Assembly: GCA_023144635.1 (NCBI GenBank)
Contig: JAGLFH010000049.1
Location: forward strand, 43,744 to 107,743
Direction of reading: 5' to 3'
Length of the DNA: 64,000 nt
DNA from: Candidatus Auribacterota bacterium
Lineage (GTDB): Bacteria > Auribacterota > JAFGBW01 > JAFGJP01
Shown here: in pieces, positions 25,839 through 39,100 of the stretch
Layout: each line of letters starts with the position of its first letter
How positions within the stretch are numbered: the stretch's first letter is position 1
The notes under the pieces: model-generated
The model's database searches: none
What the model was told of the DNA's origin: nothing
Seen by the model: the letters and a program-made list of their open reading frames with translations, nothing else
Program-made: the position numbers and the translations under genes

Positions 25839-27506
25839 ATGTCTTCTAATAAGAAAATTAGATTTGGAATAAAATTAAAATTTGTAATTGCAGCGCTTTC
25901 CTTTATATCTTTTATCGTTATTACATTTACTTTCTTTTTTCTTAATACGTATCGACAAGTTCTTGAGACAAAACTCAAAGAAAAAGGTATAGCTCTTACA
26001 AAAACGTTAGCGCAGAATTCTCAATCTGAATACTTTTTATGGCTGAAAAATGAGGAAAAACTAAAAGGTTTTCTTAGGGGTGTTGTAAATGAAGAAAGTA
26101 AGAATAAAAGAAATCCTCAAGAAAGTATAGCCGAAACCGGTGATAAAGATATTATATATGGTGCTTTTTTTGACGAGGAAAAAAAAGTTGTTGCAAAAAA
26201 AGCAACGGGTGATTTTTTTATAACCTCTTCCAAGCTAACTAAGCTTTTTGAAAAAGAGGAAATAGGCAGTAAGATTTTTAAAGACAACGGAAAAGAACTG
26301 ATGCAAATAGTGATACCAGTAATGTATTACGAAAATGTTTCTTCTAGTGAAGATCTTATATTAGAAGGAGTTATGACGGCTCCAGAGAGTGGAAAACGTA
26401 AAATAATAGGATATGCAGTTACTGTTTTAAGTTTTAAAAGTATTGATGATTCATTAAAAAATATTAAAAAAGGAATCGCTATTTATTTAAGCCTTTTTGC
26501 ATCTATCAGTATGATAACGATCTTTTTTTGGGTAGGAGTGGTTGCTTTAAATCCTATTAACAGGTTATTGCTTGCTATACAACTCATAACAAAAGGTAAT
26601 TATAATCAGCGTGTTTCTATAAGAAGCAATGATGAATTGGGGGATCTTGCCGAAGCCTTTAACTTTATGGCATCTGTTATAGAAAAATCAAATAGAGAGC
26701 TTGAAGATTACAGTCGTGAACTGGAAAATAAAGTTCGTCAAAGGACAAAAGAAATTGAAGATATGCAAATTCAGCTTATCCAAGCAGGAAAACTGGCAGC
26801 AGTCGGAGAACTTTCTGCAGGCATAGCTCATGAGTTAAATAATCCAATAGGTGGAATTTTGGGGTACTCTCAGTTTATAGTAGAAAAAATAAAGAAGAAT
26901 CCTGAGGACGTAAAAAATAATATTACGACCATAGAAAAATATCTTTCTCTTATTGCTCGTGAATCCCAAAGATGCAAAAGGATCATAAGAAATCTTTTGC
27001 GGTTTTCCAGAGCTTCAAAAATTGAATTTGAACCGACTGATATAAATATTGTTCTCAAAGAATCCATAGATATTATTGCATCTCAGTTTGAGACAAAGAA
27101 TATTAAATTTGAATATTCTTTTGAAAAAGACCTTCCTCTTACTCAAAGCAATGCTAATCAGTTACAACAAGTGCTTACAAATATTTTAATAAATGCTCAA
27201 AAAGCCATTGGAGATAAGAAAAACGGGGTTATTCATATATCTTCTTCTATAAGAAGAGGTAAGGAAGACGAGCATAATGACTTTATTGAAATAAGAATAA
27301 AAGATAACGGATATGGTATATCAAAAGAAAATATATCCAAGGTTTTTGATCCTTTTTTTACTACAAGAAAAACAGGTGAAGGAACAGGACTGGGATTATC
27401 CTTGAGCTATGGCATTATCAAGGACCATGGTGGTGACATATTATTGGAAAGCAAAGAAGGCGAAGGTGCTGCATTTACGATAATACTGCCTGTTATAACA
27501 GGTTAA
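25839..27506 (+). CDS. Membrane sensor histidine kinase with HAMP domain
   Basis: The 555-residue kinase has TM1 (about 15-35), a periplasmic sensor region of about 170 residues, TM2 (about 210-232), HAMP (NPINRLLLAIQLITKGNYNQ and onward), a coiled-coil, and DHp with the phospho-acceptor in GELSAGIAHELNNPIGGILG. The ATPase domain has NILINAQKA, DNGYGISKENI and GTGLGLSLSYG. The periplasmic domain resembles single-Cache/CHASE-like modules but no ligand motif is evident. Start ATG 25839 is 10 bases after the preceding receiver. Confidence 0.9.
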   Translation: MSSNKKIRFGIKLKFVIAALSFISFIVITFTFFFLNTYRQVLETKLKEKGIALTKTLAQNSQSEYFLWLKNEEKLKGFLRGVVNEESKNKRNPQESIAETGDKDIIYGAFFDEEKKVVAKKATGDFFITSSKLTKLFEKEEIGSKIFKDNGKELMQIVIPVMYYENVSSSEDLILEGVMTAPESGKRKIIGYAVTVLSFKSIDDSLKNIKKGIAIYLSLFASISMITIFFWVGVVALNPINRLLLAIQLITKGNYNQRVSIRSNDELGDLAEAFNFMASVIEKSNRELEDYSRELENKVRQRTKEIEDMQIQLIQAGKLAAVGELSAGIAHELNNPIGGILGYSQFIVEKIKKNPEDVKNNITTIEKYLSLIARESQRCKRIIRNLLRFSRASKIEFEPTDINIVLKESIDIIASQFETKNIKFEYSFEKDLPLTQSNANQLQQVLTNILINAQKAIGDKKNGVIHISSSIRRGKEDEHNDFIEIRIKDNGYGISKENISKVFDPFFTTRKTGEGTGLGLSLSYGIIKDHGGDILLESKEGEGAAFTIILPVITG

Positions 27507-27553
27507 AAAAGCATTCAATATATTTGAGTGCTTGATTGAATTCAGGGTTTATG

Positions 27554-29239
27554 ATGCTATCTAATAAAATATTAGTTGTAGATGATGAAGAAGTTGTCAT
27601 TTCTTTTTTAAGCGAGCTTTTAGAAGAAAAAGGCTTTCAAGTTCTAAAGGCTCAGAATGCGTATATAGCTCAAGAAATTATACGAAATGACAAAGAATGC
27701 CGCATGGTGCTTTGTGATATAAAAATGCCGGATATGGATGGTCTTGAGCTTTTAGATGTTTTAAGGAAAGAACGCCCTCACTTAATAGTGCTTATGATGA
27801 CAGCTTATGCTTCATGGGAGACTGTAACAGCAGCGATTCAAAAAGGAGCTTATGATTATATACGTAAGCCTTTTAGTATAGAAGATATTTTAAATTCTAT
27901 AGAAAATGCATGGAAGCGATACTGTCTGGAGACAGAGAACTCACGTTTAAGGACGCTTTTTTCACTTTTTAAGATATCTAAACTTATTAAGGGTCATATT
28001 GATGTTTATGAGATGTGCCAGGGATTAGTTGAGTTTGTCCTGGATAATGTAGATGCAGATAAAAGTGCAGTAGTGTTTTTTAAGAATAAGGAAAATGATA
28101 TAGAAAAAATTATTGCAGGAGGGCAAGCTTTTGATTGGAATAGTTTTTTATCATCAAAACCGTTAAGCAAGAAAAAAAAATTGTATGTAAGTGATAAAAG
28201 CAAGGATTTACTGCCTAAAGATTCACAAGATGTTATTGTCACAGAAGACCAGACAATATTAGGAATGGAAATGAGTGTTTTATGTATACCTCTTGAACAT
28301 AATGACATTTTTATTGGTTTTCTTTTGATAGGAAAGGATTTTAACAAAAATATTCCATTTACCAGGGGAGATCTTGAATTTGTTAATATTGTGAGTGAAC
28401 AGGTAGGGGCATCACTTGTCAATCGCCGTTTATATCTTTTGCTTGAAAATAAGATAAAAGAGTTGGAAGAGGCAAACAAAAAGCTTGAAGAGACAAAGCT
28501 TCATTTAATACAAAATGCAAAATTAGCATCTGTTGGAGAATTATCTGCAGGAATTGCTCATGAAGTAGGTAATCCAATTTTTTCCATAAGAGGCACGGCA
28601 GAGCTATTACTATCCAGGAAAGAGAGATATGGACTTTCGGAAGAGTTGATCGAATCAATAGAGATAATCAGAAAACAAGCTGCAAGGGCTCAAGATGTTG
28701 CCAATAGTTTAATGACTTTTGCTCAAAAAAAAGATTTCCAGCCGGAAAGATTAGAGATCAACTCAGTTATAAAGGATACTCTTAAATTAATGAAAGCGCT
28801 TTTTTATAAGAAAAACATAGAAGTTGAAATGTTTTTGCAGGAAGATTCTTTAACTGTATATTGTGACAGAGGACAGATTTCACAGGCAGTATTTAATATT
28901 ATGATTAATGCTTATGATGCAATGAATAATGAAGGAGGAAAAGTACAGATAAGTACTTTCAAAAAGGGTGATGATGTTTTCATAAAAATATCTGATGATG
29001 GTCCGGGAATATTTAAAGAAAATATTAACAAGATATTTTTCCCGTTTTTTACAACAAAAGATGTTGATAAAGGACATGGTCTAGGACTTTCTATAACTTA
29101 CGGTATAGTAGAAAAACATGGAGGTAGAATATCTGTTAAAAGCATACCTGAAAAGGAAACGGTTTTTACAGTTATATTGCCAGTTTATAATAAGTCAGGG
29201 ATAACCGATGAAGGAGAAGATCATGGAATCCATAAATAA
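27554..29239 (+). CDS. Receiver-GAF-histidine kinase
   Basis: A soluble protein of about 561 residues. It has an N-terminal receiver with D55 (LCDIKMPDMDG) and MMTAY/YIRKPFS, a GAF domain (about 140-300), a coiled-coil, DHp with GELSAGIAHEVGNPIFS, and an ATPase with NIMINAYDA, DDGPGIFKENI and GHGLGLSITYG. An input receiver on a kinase is typical of phosphorelays in which one kinase feeds another. I prefer ATG 27554 (AGGG 6 bases upstream) over ATG 27551 or TTG 27536. It overlaps the region ahead of the next receiver gene. Confidence 0.88.
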   Translation: MLSNKILVVDDEEVVISFLSELLEEKGFQVLKAQNAYIAQEIIRNDKECRMVLCDIKMPDMDGLELLDVLRKERPHLIVLMMTAYASWETVTAAIQKGAYDYIRKPFSIEDILNSIENAWKRYCLETENSRLRTLFSLFKISKLIKGHIDVYEMCQGLVEFVLDNVDADKSAVVFFKNKENDIEKIIAGGQAFDWNSFLSSKPLSKKKKLYVSDKSKDLLPKDSQDVIVTEDQTILGMEMSVLCIPLEHNDIFIGFLLIGKDFNKNIPFTRGDLEFVNIVSEQVGASLVNRRLYLLLENKIKELEEANKKLEETKLHLIQNAKLASVGELSAGIAHEVGNPIFSIRGTAELLLSRKERYGLSEELIESIEIIRKQAARAQDVANSLMTFAQKKDFQPERLEINSVIKDTLKLMKALFYKKNIEVEMFLQEDSLTVYCDRGQISQAVFNIMINAYDAMNNEGGKVQISTFKKGDDVFIKISDDGPGIFKENINKIFFPFFTTKDVDKGHGLGLSITYGIVEKHGGRISVKSIPEKETVFTVILPVYNKSGITDEGEDHGIHK

Positions 29240-29633
29240 AAAAGATTTTAAGATTCTTATTGTTGATGACGAAGAAAGTATTGTTAACTTTCTTAAAGCA
29301 ACAATGGAAGACGAAGGTTTTACTGTTTTGCAGGAAACAAACTCGCAGGCAGTTATGGATAAATGTAAAAACAGCTCCCCTCATCTGGTGATTTTGGATG
29401 TAAAAATGCCTGTAATGAGCGGTCTGGAAGTATTAGAAAACATAAGAGCGTGGGATAAAAAATACAAAATACTTGCAATATTTATAAGTGCATATGGTTC
29501 TGAAATGACAGATGATGATAAAAAACTCTTAGAAAAGCTTGAAGTAAAGGATTTTATTCCAAAAGGAGTTAGTCTTTTCGAGGCAAAAGAAAGGATTTTC
29601 AAGGTTATAAAAGATAAATACAAAATTGTATGA
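29223..29633 (+). CDS. Single-domain response regulator
   Basis: A 136-residue receiver with DDEES, phospho-acceptor D59 (VILDVKMPVMSG), S89 (IFISAYG) and K114 (FIPKG). Start ATG 29223 is chosen because AAGGAG lies 6-7 bases before it; a longer frame from 29208 would place this ribosome site inside the gene. It overlaps the upstream kinase stop by 17 bases. Last gene of the two-component cluster. Confidence 0.85.
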   Translation: MESINKKDFKILIVDDEESIVNFLKATMEDEGFTVLQETNSQAVMDKCKNSSPHLVILDVKMPVMSGLEVLENIRAWDKKYKILAIFISAYGSEMTDDDKKLLEKLEVKDFIPKGVSLFEAKERIFKVIKDKYKIV

Positions 29634-29641
29634 ATATTTCT

Positions 29642-29670
29642 TTTAATCTTTTACGTTTTTTTAATATAAT
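29642..29670 (+). promoter_or_regulatory. Possible sigma-70 promoter ahead of the LamG/RHS gene run
   Basis: TTTAAT at 29642-29647 and TATAAT at 29665-29670 with a 17-base spacer, 34 bases before the lipoprotein start codon. The -35 is poor; the -10 is consensus in AT-rich DNA, so chance matches are likely. Confidence 0.3.
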
Positions 29671-29704
29671 ATATAAATAAAAAATAATTCTAAAAATACT
29701 TAAA

Positions 29705-30091
29705 ATGAAAAACTTTATTTTTATATACATATTATCTTTTATTTTTTTTTCTTTATCAATGACAAGCTGTACAACATACCGTGGAGTATTGAGGGCTCTA
29801 CCTCCATCTATGACAAAACAGAATATAATTGAACTTTCACAGTCAAATGTTTCTGAAGAAATTATAATAGGAAAAATAAACAGCACCTATTCTGTTTTTT
29901 ATCTATCGGTGAATGACATAATAGAATTGAGTAAAAAGGGTGTAAGCAATAAAATAATAGAATATATGCGTGAGACGGAAATACTTGCAAGAGAAAGGGC
30001 TTTTGCTGCTTCTGAAATAAGGCATTTGGAAAATCAGCAAAGAACGTATTGGCGCAGTAATTGGTATTATCATCATTCTATGTGTAGGTAG
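29705..30091 (+). CDS. Small lipoprotein with tandem helical repeat
   Basis: The 128-residue protein has a type II signal peptide ending in a lipobox (LSMTSC, Cys about residue 21). The mature part holds two copies of a short helical unit: IIELSQSNVSEEIIIGKIN, then IIELSKKGVSNKIIEYMRE. This unit occurs in many bacterial lipoproteins of unknown function. The Tyr/Trp/His-rich tail may be surface-exposed. It is 13 bases ahead of the giant LamG gene and probably co-transcribed. Confidence 0.7.
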   Translation: MKNFIFIYILSFIFFSLSMTSCTTYRGVLRALPPSMTKQNIIELSQSNVSEEIIIGKINSTYSVFYLSVNDIIELSKKGVSNKIIEYMRETEILARERAFAASEIRHLENQQRTYWRSNWYYHHSMCR

Positions 30092-30104
30092 AGGGCTAAT
30101 TTAC

Positions 30105-33100
30105 GTGAAAAATATTTTCAGTTTAATTTATAATACCGGCTTATCGGCATTAAAATGCTTTAATAATGTTTGCAAAAAAAGAGCATTGATGTTTTTCTTA
30201 ATTGGATTGTGGTTTTTGATGGTTCCGGGTTCAGCTTTTAGCACAGAATCAATACTTATTAAAAAGCATAAATCTTCTCTTGTCTCTTACTGGACATTTA
30301 ATGAAGGAAGAAGCGTTATTGTCGGAGATTCGAGTGGAAAAAACAACCATGGACTTATCCAGGGGGATCCTAAGAAGTTTTCTTGGTCGACCGATAGCCT
30401 TAACGGTACCAGTGTTAGTTTTTCAGGCGGCAGTTTTATTCAGGTAGAGAATACACCTTCTTTATCTGTTTCAGGAGATCTTACGATATCATGCTGGATA
30501 CTTCCCAGAAATGTTAGTAGCAAATCTAAAATAATTTCCAAAAGAAATCTGGACAATGAATTTGCACTGTATTTAATAGGTATTGAAAAGGGGAAAATAT
30601 TTGGTGGTATAGGAAATGGAAAAGAAGTCAGTCTTATTTCTAAAGAGCATAACATTGCAAAAGGTGTATGGCATTTTGTAGTTTTAGTTTATGATTCCCG
30701 CCAGAAGGTTCTAAAGCTGTTTTTAAATGGTAAAAAAATAGGCGAAACATCAGCGATCCAATCTATTTCAACCGGCAATGCCAGGCTTTGTATAGGAGCT
30801 GACTATGAAGGAATGACAGATTTTTTTGACGGAGTAATAGATAATGTAGCGATCTTCAATACAGCAATTCCTGATAGTGATATCTCTGAAGAAGCGGGCA
30901 ACTATGATATTTTATCAGTTAGGGCTTTGAATGACAGGCAGATAGAAGCTCGTAGAAGGCAGTTTTTAATAGGTAACTGGGATTTTGATATAGGTCACGG
31001 TAATATTATAAGAGACCGCAGCGGAAGCAACAACCACGGCATTCTCAAAAATATGGAAGTTGATTCCTGGAAAGATTCCTTTATAGGCGCAAATCTTCTT
31101 TTTGACGGTGTTGATGATTCTATGTTAGTCAAGCATTCCAGTTATCTGGATTTAAAAAGAGGTTTTACTATTTCTGCGTGGCTTTATCCGACATCGTTTG
31201 GTGAAAGAAGAAAGATAATAGCCAAAAGGAAGGAATCAAAAAAATATAATTTTTATCTTATAGGTGAAGATAGAGGTAAATTATATGCCGGTATAGGAAA
31301 TGGTAAAGATATTACGCTTACTCCCAAAATGACTGCATTACAGCGGAATAAATGGCAGCATGTAGCTGTAACTTTTGATCTTTTTAAAGGTAAACTCATT
31401 CTTTATGTCAATGGTAAGAAGGTTGAAGAAGCAGCTTGTAACCATATGGTTGATGCTTTGGATGCAAACCTTGTTATTGGAGGCGATCTTGATGGGCAGG
31501 CAGATTTTTTCAATGGAATGATAGATGAAGTTAAAATTTATTCTATAGGATTGCCTGCAATGTCTATACAAAATATTTATGATAAGGCATATTACCGTTT
31601 TAAAGCAGCTGAAGAGCAACGAGTTCGTCTTAAAAAGATAAAAGGTGAAATAGAGAATTTTAAGGCAAAGTTGATCGATATCAATAACAAGCTTGGTATT
31701 CTTGAAGATATTGGATCTGCTGAAAAAGGCGGAGAAGAAGAATTCTTAAAATATTTAACAGAAAGATATCAAAGAAAGCAGAAGGAGTTAGATTATCAGA
31801 AAAAAGTCAAACAAAAGAAGATAAAATCAACAAATAATACTATTGTGAGGCTTACCCAAGAGATCAATATAATGCATGATATTCTTTCAATGCAGAAAAT
31901 AAAGGAGGAAACTGTTTCTGAAGATCTTTCTCTTGGACTAAAAGAGATGGATAAGCAGATACAAAAAGGTGAAGCCATTAAGAAAAAACTGGTTGAACTG
32001 AACAATAAGGCCGGAGTAAAGATAAAAGGGAAAGCAAAAGAGCTTAAAGAAAGAATAGTATCGCTTAACAGCGATATACAAAGAAGAAAATCGCAAATAA
32101 AACTATTAGCTTCAGAACTGGAAGTTCCGTTGAGTTTTCCAACTTTATTTTATCAGAAACTTTCAGAGCGGGAACCGGAGTTCAAGCGTCTTTTTCAGGA
32201 ACAGCAGGAAAAATCGCGTTATTTGACATCACTGGATAAGATCAAGGGCAGATATGAAAAGGAGATATCAGAGAAAAAGAAAAGATTTAGTGCTTTTATA
32301 AAAGAAAATAGACAAAAGCTGTCTCAAAAAATATCTGAACTTTCAAAAGTCTCTCTTGATACCGAAGAAACAGTCCCTTCATATCCTTACGGAGAAAGTT
32401 ATAAGAACTGGCTTCCCGAGATATTGAAGACATATAAAAAAGAAAAGAACATACTTGAGCAGGCAGAAACACTGTTAATAAAGCGAGTTGAACGTCATAA
32501 AGGGCTTTTAATAGAATATGAGAGGAAATTAAAAAGTGTTAATAAGTCTATTAAAGACAAAAAGAACGCTCTTCAAGTAACGCTTAAAAAATTAAATGAG
32601 CCTCAAGAAATACCTGTCAGCATTTCTGAATATATACCAAAAAAACTGAAAGAAATGCGCAAACAATTTAAGACTAATAAATTTGTACTTGATGCTTTGG
32701 ATAAGAGATTGAAACAAGCATCGTCAAAACTTAAAAACAAAATAATCGAGGAAAATCGTAATAAAATAGTATCTTTAAAAGATGATATACAACAAGAGAT
32801 CATAAAAATTAATAATATTAATTCTGAACTTGGTATAAAAGAAGAAATCCTTCCAGCATTCAAAAAAAGTGGATTACCGGATGTTTCTCTTGCTGGTTAT
32901 TACAAATTCGACACAGAAAAATCCTATTCTGAAAATGATTTTACAGGCAAAAGTTCTCCTATGTCGCTGATGAACTTTGAATTCGGCGGATGGGATTCAG
33001 GACGGTATAAAACTGCATTACAGTTCAATGGTGTGAATACTTATGGAAGAATAAACAAGATCAATTTACAGGATCCGGGACATTTTTCAATATTGTTCTG

Positions 33101-36100
33101 GTTTTACCCGGACAGGTTCTGGGGAGAACGGACTATTTTGTATATGGGTGTGCTTGGAAAGACAAGTATTATTTTTATTGAAGAAGATGAGAATAAGCTT
33201 ATTTGCGGATTGGGAAATTTCAAAAGCATAAGACGTTTCAACCTTAATATAAAACTCAAGAAAAACACTTGGTATCATTTCGCAATGACTGTTGACCAGA
33301 AAGCTAAAGCATTTAATATTTATTTGGATGGAAAAAATGTCTTACGCCAGACTCTTCCTTTTAATATCAATTTTGGTGAACCGTTATGGGTAGGTTCAGC
33401 TACAGGTAAGCAAAAGTTTTTCTCTGGAAGAATAGATGAGCTTAAGTTCTATCAGGGAATAGTCACTGCTGGAATGCTCGGAAACAAGATGAAAGAAGAA
33501 AGAATAGAAGTTGCAATTGATGATATGGACAGATTAGAAGATCTTCTTAAAGAGCTTCGGGTGAAAAAACAGCAGAAAACTCAACTTGTAGAAAAGACTC
33601 GTAGAGAAAGAGAGATAAAAAGACAGGAACTAGTTGATAAAATAAAACAAAAAAGTGCAGAGCTTAACAGCATTTTTAAAAAGTTAGGGCAGGAACAAAG
33701 GCAGATAAAAATTATAAGGGGACAGGAAAAACAGATATATAGGGATTTAATTACAAAAATAAGCTCAAAAAAAAGAGAGATAGAAGGAAGAAAAAGAGCG
33801 GCGGAAAAAAGGCGAAAAGAGATAGTTGCTACTATAAGTAGAGAGAAAACAGCATTAAAAAATATTCTTGAGGAGCTAAAAGAAGGACCTGTTCCTTTTT
33901 TTGAAGTAACAGATGGACGTGAGGAGGAAGTTCTTGAAAAAATAGTTTCTTTGAAAAAGAAAAAAGAAAAAGAATTGAAATTAAAAAAAGAAAGAGAAAG
34001 AAGAGAAGCTGAACTGAGAAGAAAAGAAGAAGAAGAAAATCGTAAAAATGAGCTGGCTAAATATAGGTCAGAGATGCAGTTGCTTATAAGAAATACGAGG
34101 GATATTGATCAGAAATTGGGTATTAAAGACTCTGACCTGAAAGAAATTGATCTTGGTATGGAAAATGTGAAAGGGCTAGTTGGCTATTTTAAATTTGACA
34201 AAGCTGTAGAGAGATATGTGGATAACGAAACAGGAAAGGATATTAAACTAAGTATTCATAATATTAGAGACGCAACTTGGGTGAATGGAAAATATAATGG
34301 AAGCCTAGAATTAAATGGAGTTGACAGCTATGCTGTTATAAAAAATCTGGATCTTTTTATAAAAGATAATTTTACGATATTGCTTTGGATCAATCCAATG
34401 CGTTTTTGGGGGAATCGTAAGATATTAAATTCTGGAGATGCGCAAAGTGAAAAAGGTGTTCTTACTATAGAAGAGCGGGAAAACAAACTATATGCAGGAG
34501 CAGGAAAAGGAAGATTCATGAAAAGCATCGTAAGCGGAGGAAAGGTAAAGCTCCGTCCAAAAATCTGGCAGCATATCATAATACGGGTATCTAAAGGACG
34601 TGCAGACTTGTTTTTTAATGGGGAGAAAATAGTATCGACAAAGCTTCGTGATAGTTTTTCTTTTGAAACAGAAACATATCTTGGAAGCGAAAAAGGCAAA
34701 GGGGAATTTTTCTCTGGTCATATTGATGAACTAAAGATATATAACCGTGCATTAACCGATACAGAGATATATAAAGGTGGAAGAGAAATTGAATATACAG
34801 CAAGTGGTAATGTGCTGGATAAGCTGAAAAAATATGTGCAGAAACTAAAAGATAATTTAAACAGAAAAAAAGTACAGCTGGATACAAAATTAGAAGAAGA
34901 AAGAAAAAACCGTGTACGCATATTAATGGAAATAAATAATGAAAAAATAAAGCTTAACGAGATACTTCGTGAACTGGGAGAACCCTTAAGGGAAGATATA
35001 AAAGTAGCTAAAGGTGGAGAAGAAAGATATCTTGCTCAGATACGCAGTTCTCTGAGACGTAAAAAAACAGCATTAGATAAAAAAATTAATGAACAGAAAA
35101 AAGAGATTGAGCGCATACGGGCTTCATTTGATAAGGAAAAAGAAAGATTAAAAAATATTTTATCCAAGCTTGGTGAAAAGACTTATATAGATATTAAATT
35201 TGATGATAAAAATGCAGATAGATCCTTAAATACAATAAGAAATAAGAGGAGGGAAAAGGAGAAAATATATTTACAGAAAGCAGAGTCGGAAAGACAGCGT
35301 AGGGCGATATTGCGAAGGGAAATAGAAATGCTGACAAAAGATCTTAACGAAGTCCTCATAGATCTTAAAGAACCTGTTGAAAAGGTTAATATAGTGGAAG
35401 GACAAGAGCGGCAGATCCTTTCAGCATTAGAAGAGAGAATAACTATAAAAAGAAAAGTACTCCAGGAAAAGAAACGGAAAGAAACGGAAAGGCGTGCTGC
35501 TTTTAGAAAAGATATAATAAATGTTCGAATTGAACTTGCACAAGTAATGATCGATCTTGGAGAATCTGCTCCTAGTGAAAAGGAAATAAATTATGGAGAA
35601 GAAGAAGCTGAGCTTAAAAGGTTAAAAAGAAAGTTGGCAGATGCACGTTCTAAGTTGCAAAAAAAGAGAAGACTTGAGAAAAAAAGAAAAGAGAAAGCAT
35701 TAGCTGATATAGAAAAAGAAAAGGAGCTTTTACGGGCATTTTTGCAAAAAGTAGGTGAAGATATTTCGCAGTATGATTTTACTGTAATAGAAGGTCAGGA
35801 AAAGAAGACTTTACGAAGAATAGTGCAAGTTAGGGTCGAAAAAGAGCAGGAATACAAACAAAAGATAGAAGAAGAAAAAAGAAGAAAAAAACAGGAAAAA
35901 CGAGAAAGACAAAAATATCTTGAAGTAAAGATAAAAAAAGAACGTGTAAAATTAAAAGAAATTTATCAACAACTTGGCGTTACAGGGGAAATACCTACTA
36001 TTGGAGAAGTAAAGGGTGTTGAGGCGGAGAATCTTCTTTCATATTATCGTTTTGAGGAAGGTTATGGAGAAAAAATAAATGATTGGCAGAATGCTGAGAG

Positions 36101-39100
36101 CCAAATTGTTTTAAAAGGAACAGATGTTGATACATGGACAGAAGGCCGTTTTGGAAAAGCTATATTTTTTAACGGAGTTTCAAGTTTTGGAACAATAGAT
36201 GTACCTAATAAAATAAAAAAGCTTCCTCCTGTTACTATTTCAATGTGGATATACCCTACTAGATTTTGGGGCAGCAGGACAATTCTTATGTTAAATGAAG
36301 AAAACAACTCGAATGGTAGTCTTGCGGTGAGCATTGATGAAAATGAACTATTTGTCTCTATGAAAAAACGAGGGATTGATTTTAAACTAAAAAGAAAAGC
36401 CGTTCTTTTCAGGAACAACTGGTATCATGTTGCAGTTGTATATAATCAATCTCTTTCACGCCTTACACTTTTTGTTAACAACAAAATGATCAGCCATATA
36501 TCTCTTGATGCAGATATCAAGAAAATAGACCGTATATTCCTTGGGAGTAAAGAAGGTAAGCAGGAATTTTTTGCAGGAAGAATAGATGAGCTGAAGATCT
36601 TCAGCAAAGCATTCAGCAAGAAAGATATCATACGTCTTGGAGAAGAACTAAAAGTGCAGGAAGTTTTTGAAGATGTAGATAATATGGAAATACATTATAA
36701 GGAGTTAACTGAAAAAGTTAAGAATGCTCAAAATAAACTTAACAAAAAAAATAGTAAAGAAAAAGAAAGAGTTGATGCGGTAAAACAAAAGATAAAACAG
36801 GAAAAAAGTGAACTTATTTCATTATTAAAAAAACTAGGAGAGCCTCCTATTGTAAGTGTTGTTATAAAAGAAGGAAGGGAAGAAGAAGCATTAGAGAGTT
36901 TGCGTAAACAGAAAAAGCAGAAAAAAGAATTACTCGATAATTTGTTAAAAGAGAAAAAAGAAAAGAGGAAAAGATTATTAGCAGAGATCGAAACTAGATG
37001 GCAACAATTAAATAAAATTTTTAAAAAACTGGGAGAACAGGCTGTTTTGAAGCCAATGCCGAGAGAGGGCGAAGAAGAAAAGGATTTAAAAGAGATCAAT
37101 AATAAACTAAAGGTCAAGAAGGCTTTGCTTGCAAAAAATCAGGAAGAAGAAAGAATTCTCCGGAGACAGCTTAGGTTGAAGATTAAAGAAGCAAAAGTAC
37201 ATCTGGAAATATTAAGAGATAAATTAGGTATTAGAGAAAGAGTTGTTGTTGATATGACTCCTGGTAAAGAAGAAGCGGTGCTTGCAACTATAAATAATGA
37301 AATAGAAAGAAGAGAAAAAGAGCTTGTATTAAAGCTTGAAAAAGTACGCCATACACGCAGAAAAGAGTTTTTGGAGAAGATAGAAGAAAAGAAAAAAGAT
37401 CTTTATTCAATAATGGATAAACTTGGTGAGACAGATAGGCCGGAGTTTAAAGCACCCGAGGGAAAGGAAATAAATGTTTTAAAAAGGATAGATACTCTTA
37501 TTGTACAAAAGCGTGAAAAATACAGAGATATCCAAAAAGAAAAGCAAAGACAACTAATGAAGCATCGTTCAGAGTTCCTGGCTTATCTAGATAAATTAAA
37601 TGATGTTCTTAATAAGTTAAACGAACCTAGTTCCAGAGTTGCATTTAATGAAGAAACTCCGGAAAGATCTATAACTGATATAAAAGATCTTGTAAGAATC
37701 AAGACAATAGAATTACGGAAAAGAGAAGAAGAAGAAAAAAAAGCACAGGAAGAACTTAAGCAGAATAGAAAAATGCTTGTAAAAAGTCTTGAAGAAGAAA
37801 AACAATCGGTATTAAAGTTGGCAGCTGTGCTTAATAAGACAAATTATAAATTACCGATTGTTGTGGGTGTTTCGAAAGAAAATAAAAAAGAGAAACTCTT
37901 AATTTACTATGATTGTAATGTACCAACATATAATTCAATACCAAATAAGGCTTTGGGGCGTTATTCCGCAACTCTTGTTGATATAAGAAAGGATAATTGG
38001 GTTGATGGAAAATTTGGTAAGTCTCTTGAGCTAAATGGTGTAAATAATTATGCATCGGTAAAAGGAATAGAGTGTCCGGTTAAAAACGGTGCTTCTGTGA
38101 TGATGTGGATATATCCGACACGCTTTTGGGGTATAAGATCAATAGCTGTACTTGAAGGAAAAGATGCAAGATTAAAACTGGCTGTAGAAGATGATAAATT
38201 GTATTTGCAATTCCACAATTCTTATCAGAAAAAAGTATATGATAAGATATTTAAGCTAAAAAAGAACGATTGGCAGCATGTTGCTCTAACATATGATGAC
38301 AGAACAAAAAAAGTGCAGTTATATTTAAGTGGGAAAAAAGTTTTTGAGAGGTATTTAGAGTTGAATCTAACAGGCAATATTGATGAATTTGTGTTAGGGG
38401 CATCAAAAGGTGGAAGCGAATTTTTCTCTGGTAGAGTGGATGAAGTACGTTTATATAATCACGTGATCAATGAGGCAAATATAGAAAAGAAGATGATGGA
38501 AAAGAAAATAGTTACTGCAGAGGAAACATTAGAAGTTATAAATCTTAAGCTTGTAAAGCTGCAAAGAGAAAAGAAGTTGCTTGAGGAAGAATACAATGAA
38601 ATGCAAAGAAAAATTCGTGAAGAAAGAGAGCGTGTGCTGCAGCAAATAGAAAAAGAAATTGTTAAAGTTAATGATATAAAAGAAAAACTTGGAGAAGGCG
38701 CAGATTATCGTATAAGAATACCGGAAGGACAGGAAAAGGAAAGCCTTGCAAAAGTAATAAATGAGCGAAAAAAGATAGAAGGATTGTGGCAAAAACATCT
38801 TACAAAGAAAAAAAATATCAGGGAAAAATATCTTGCTTTAATTGAGAAAGAAAAGGTAAAGCTTATTGACTTTAAGAAGAAGCTAGGCGAGGTGCCTATT
38901 TATCAAATAGATATCGTTGAAGGATATGAAAAAGATGTATACCAAAAAGTTAAGCAGGACAGATTGAAAAAAGAAGAACAGTGGAACCATAAAGTAGAAG
39001 GTGAAAAGCGCGAAAAACGTATTGCAATGTTAAAAGAAATAGAAAAACTGCAAACAGATTTAAATAGTGCAAAAAAGGAATTAAAAGAAAAAAGATATCC

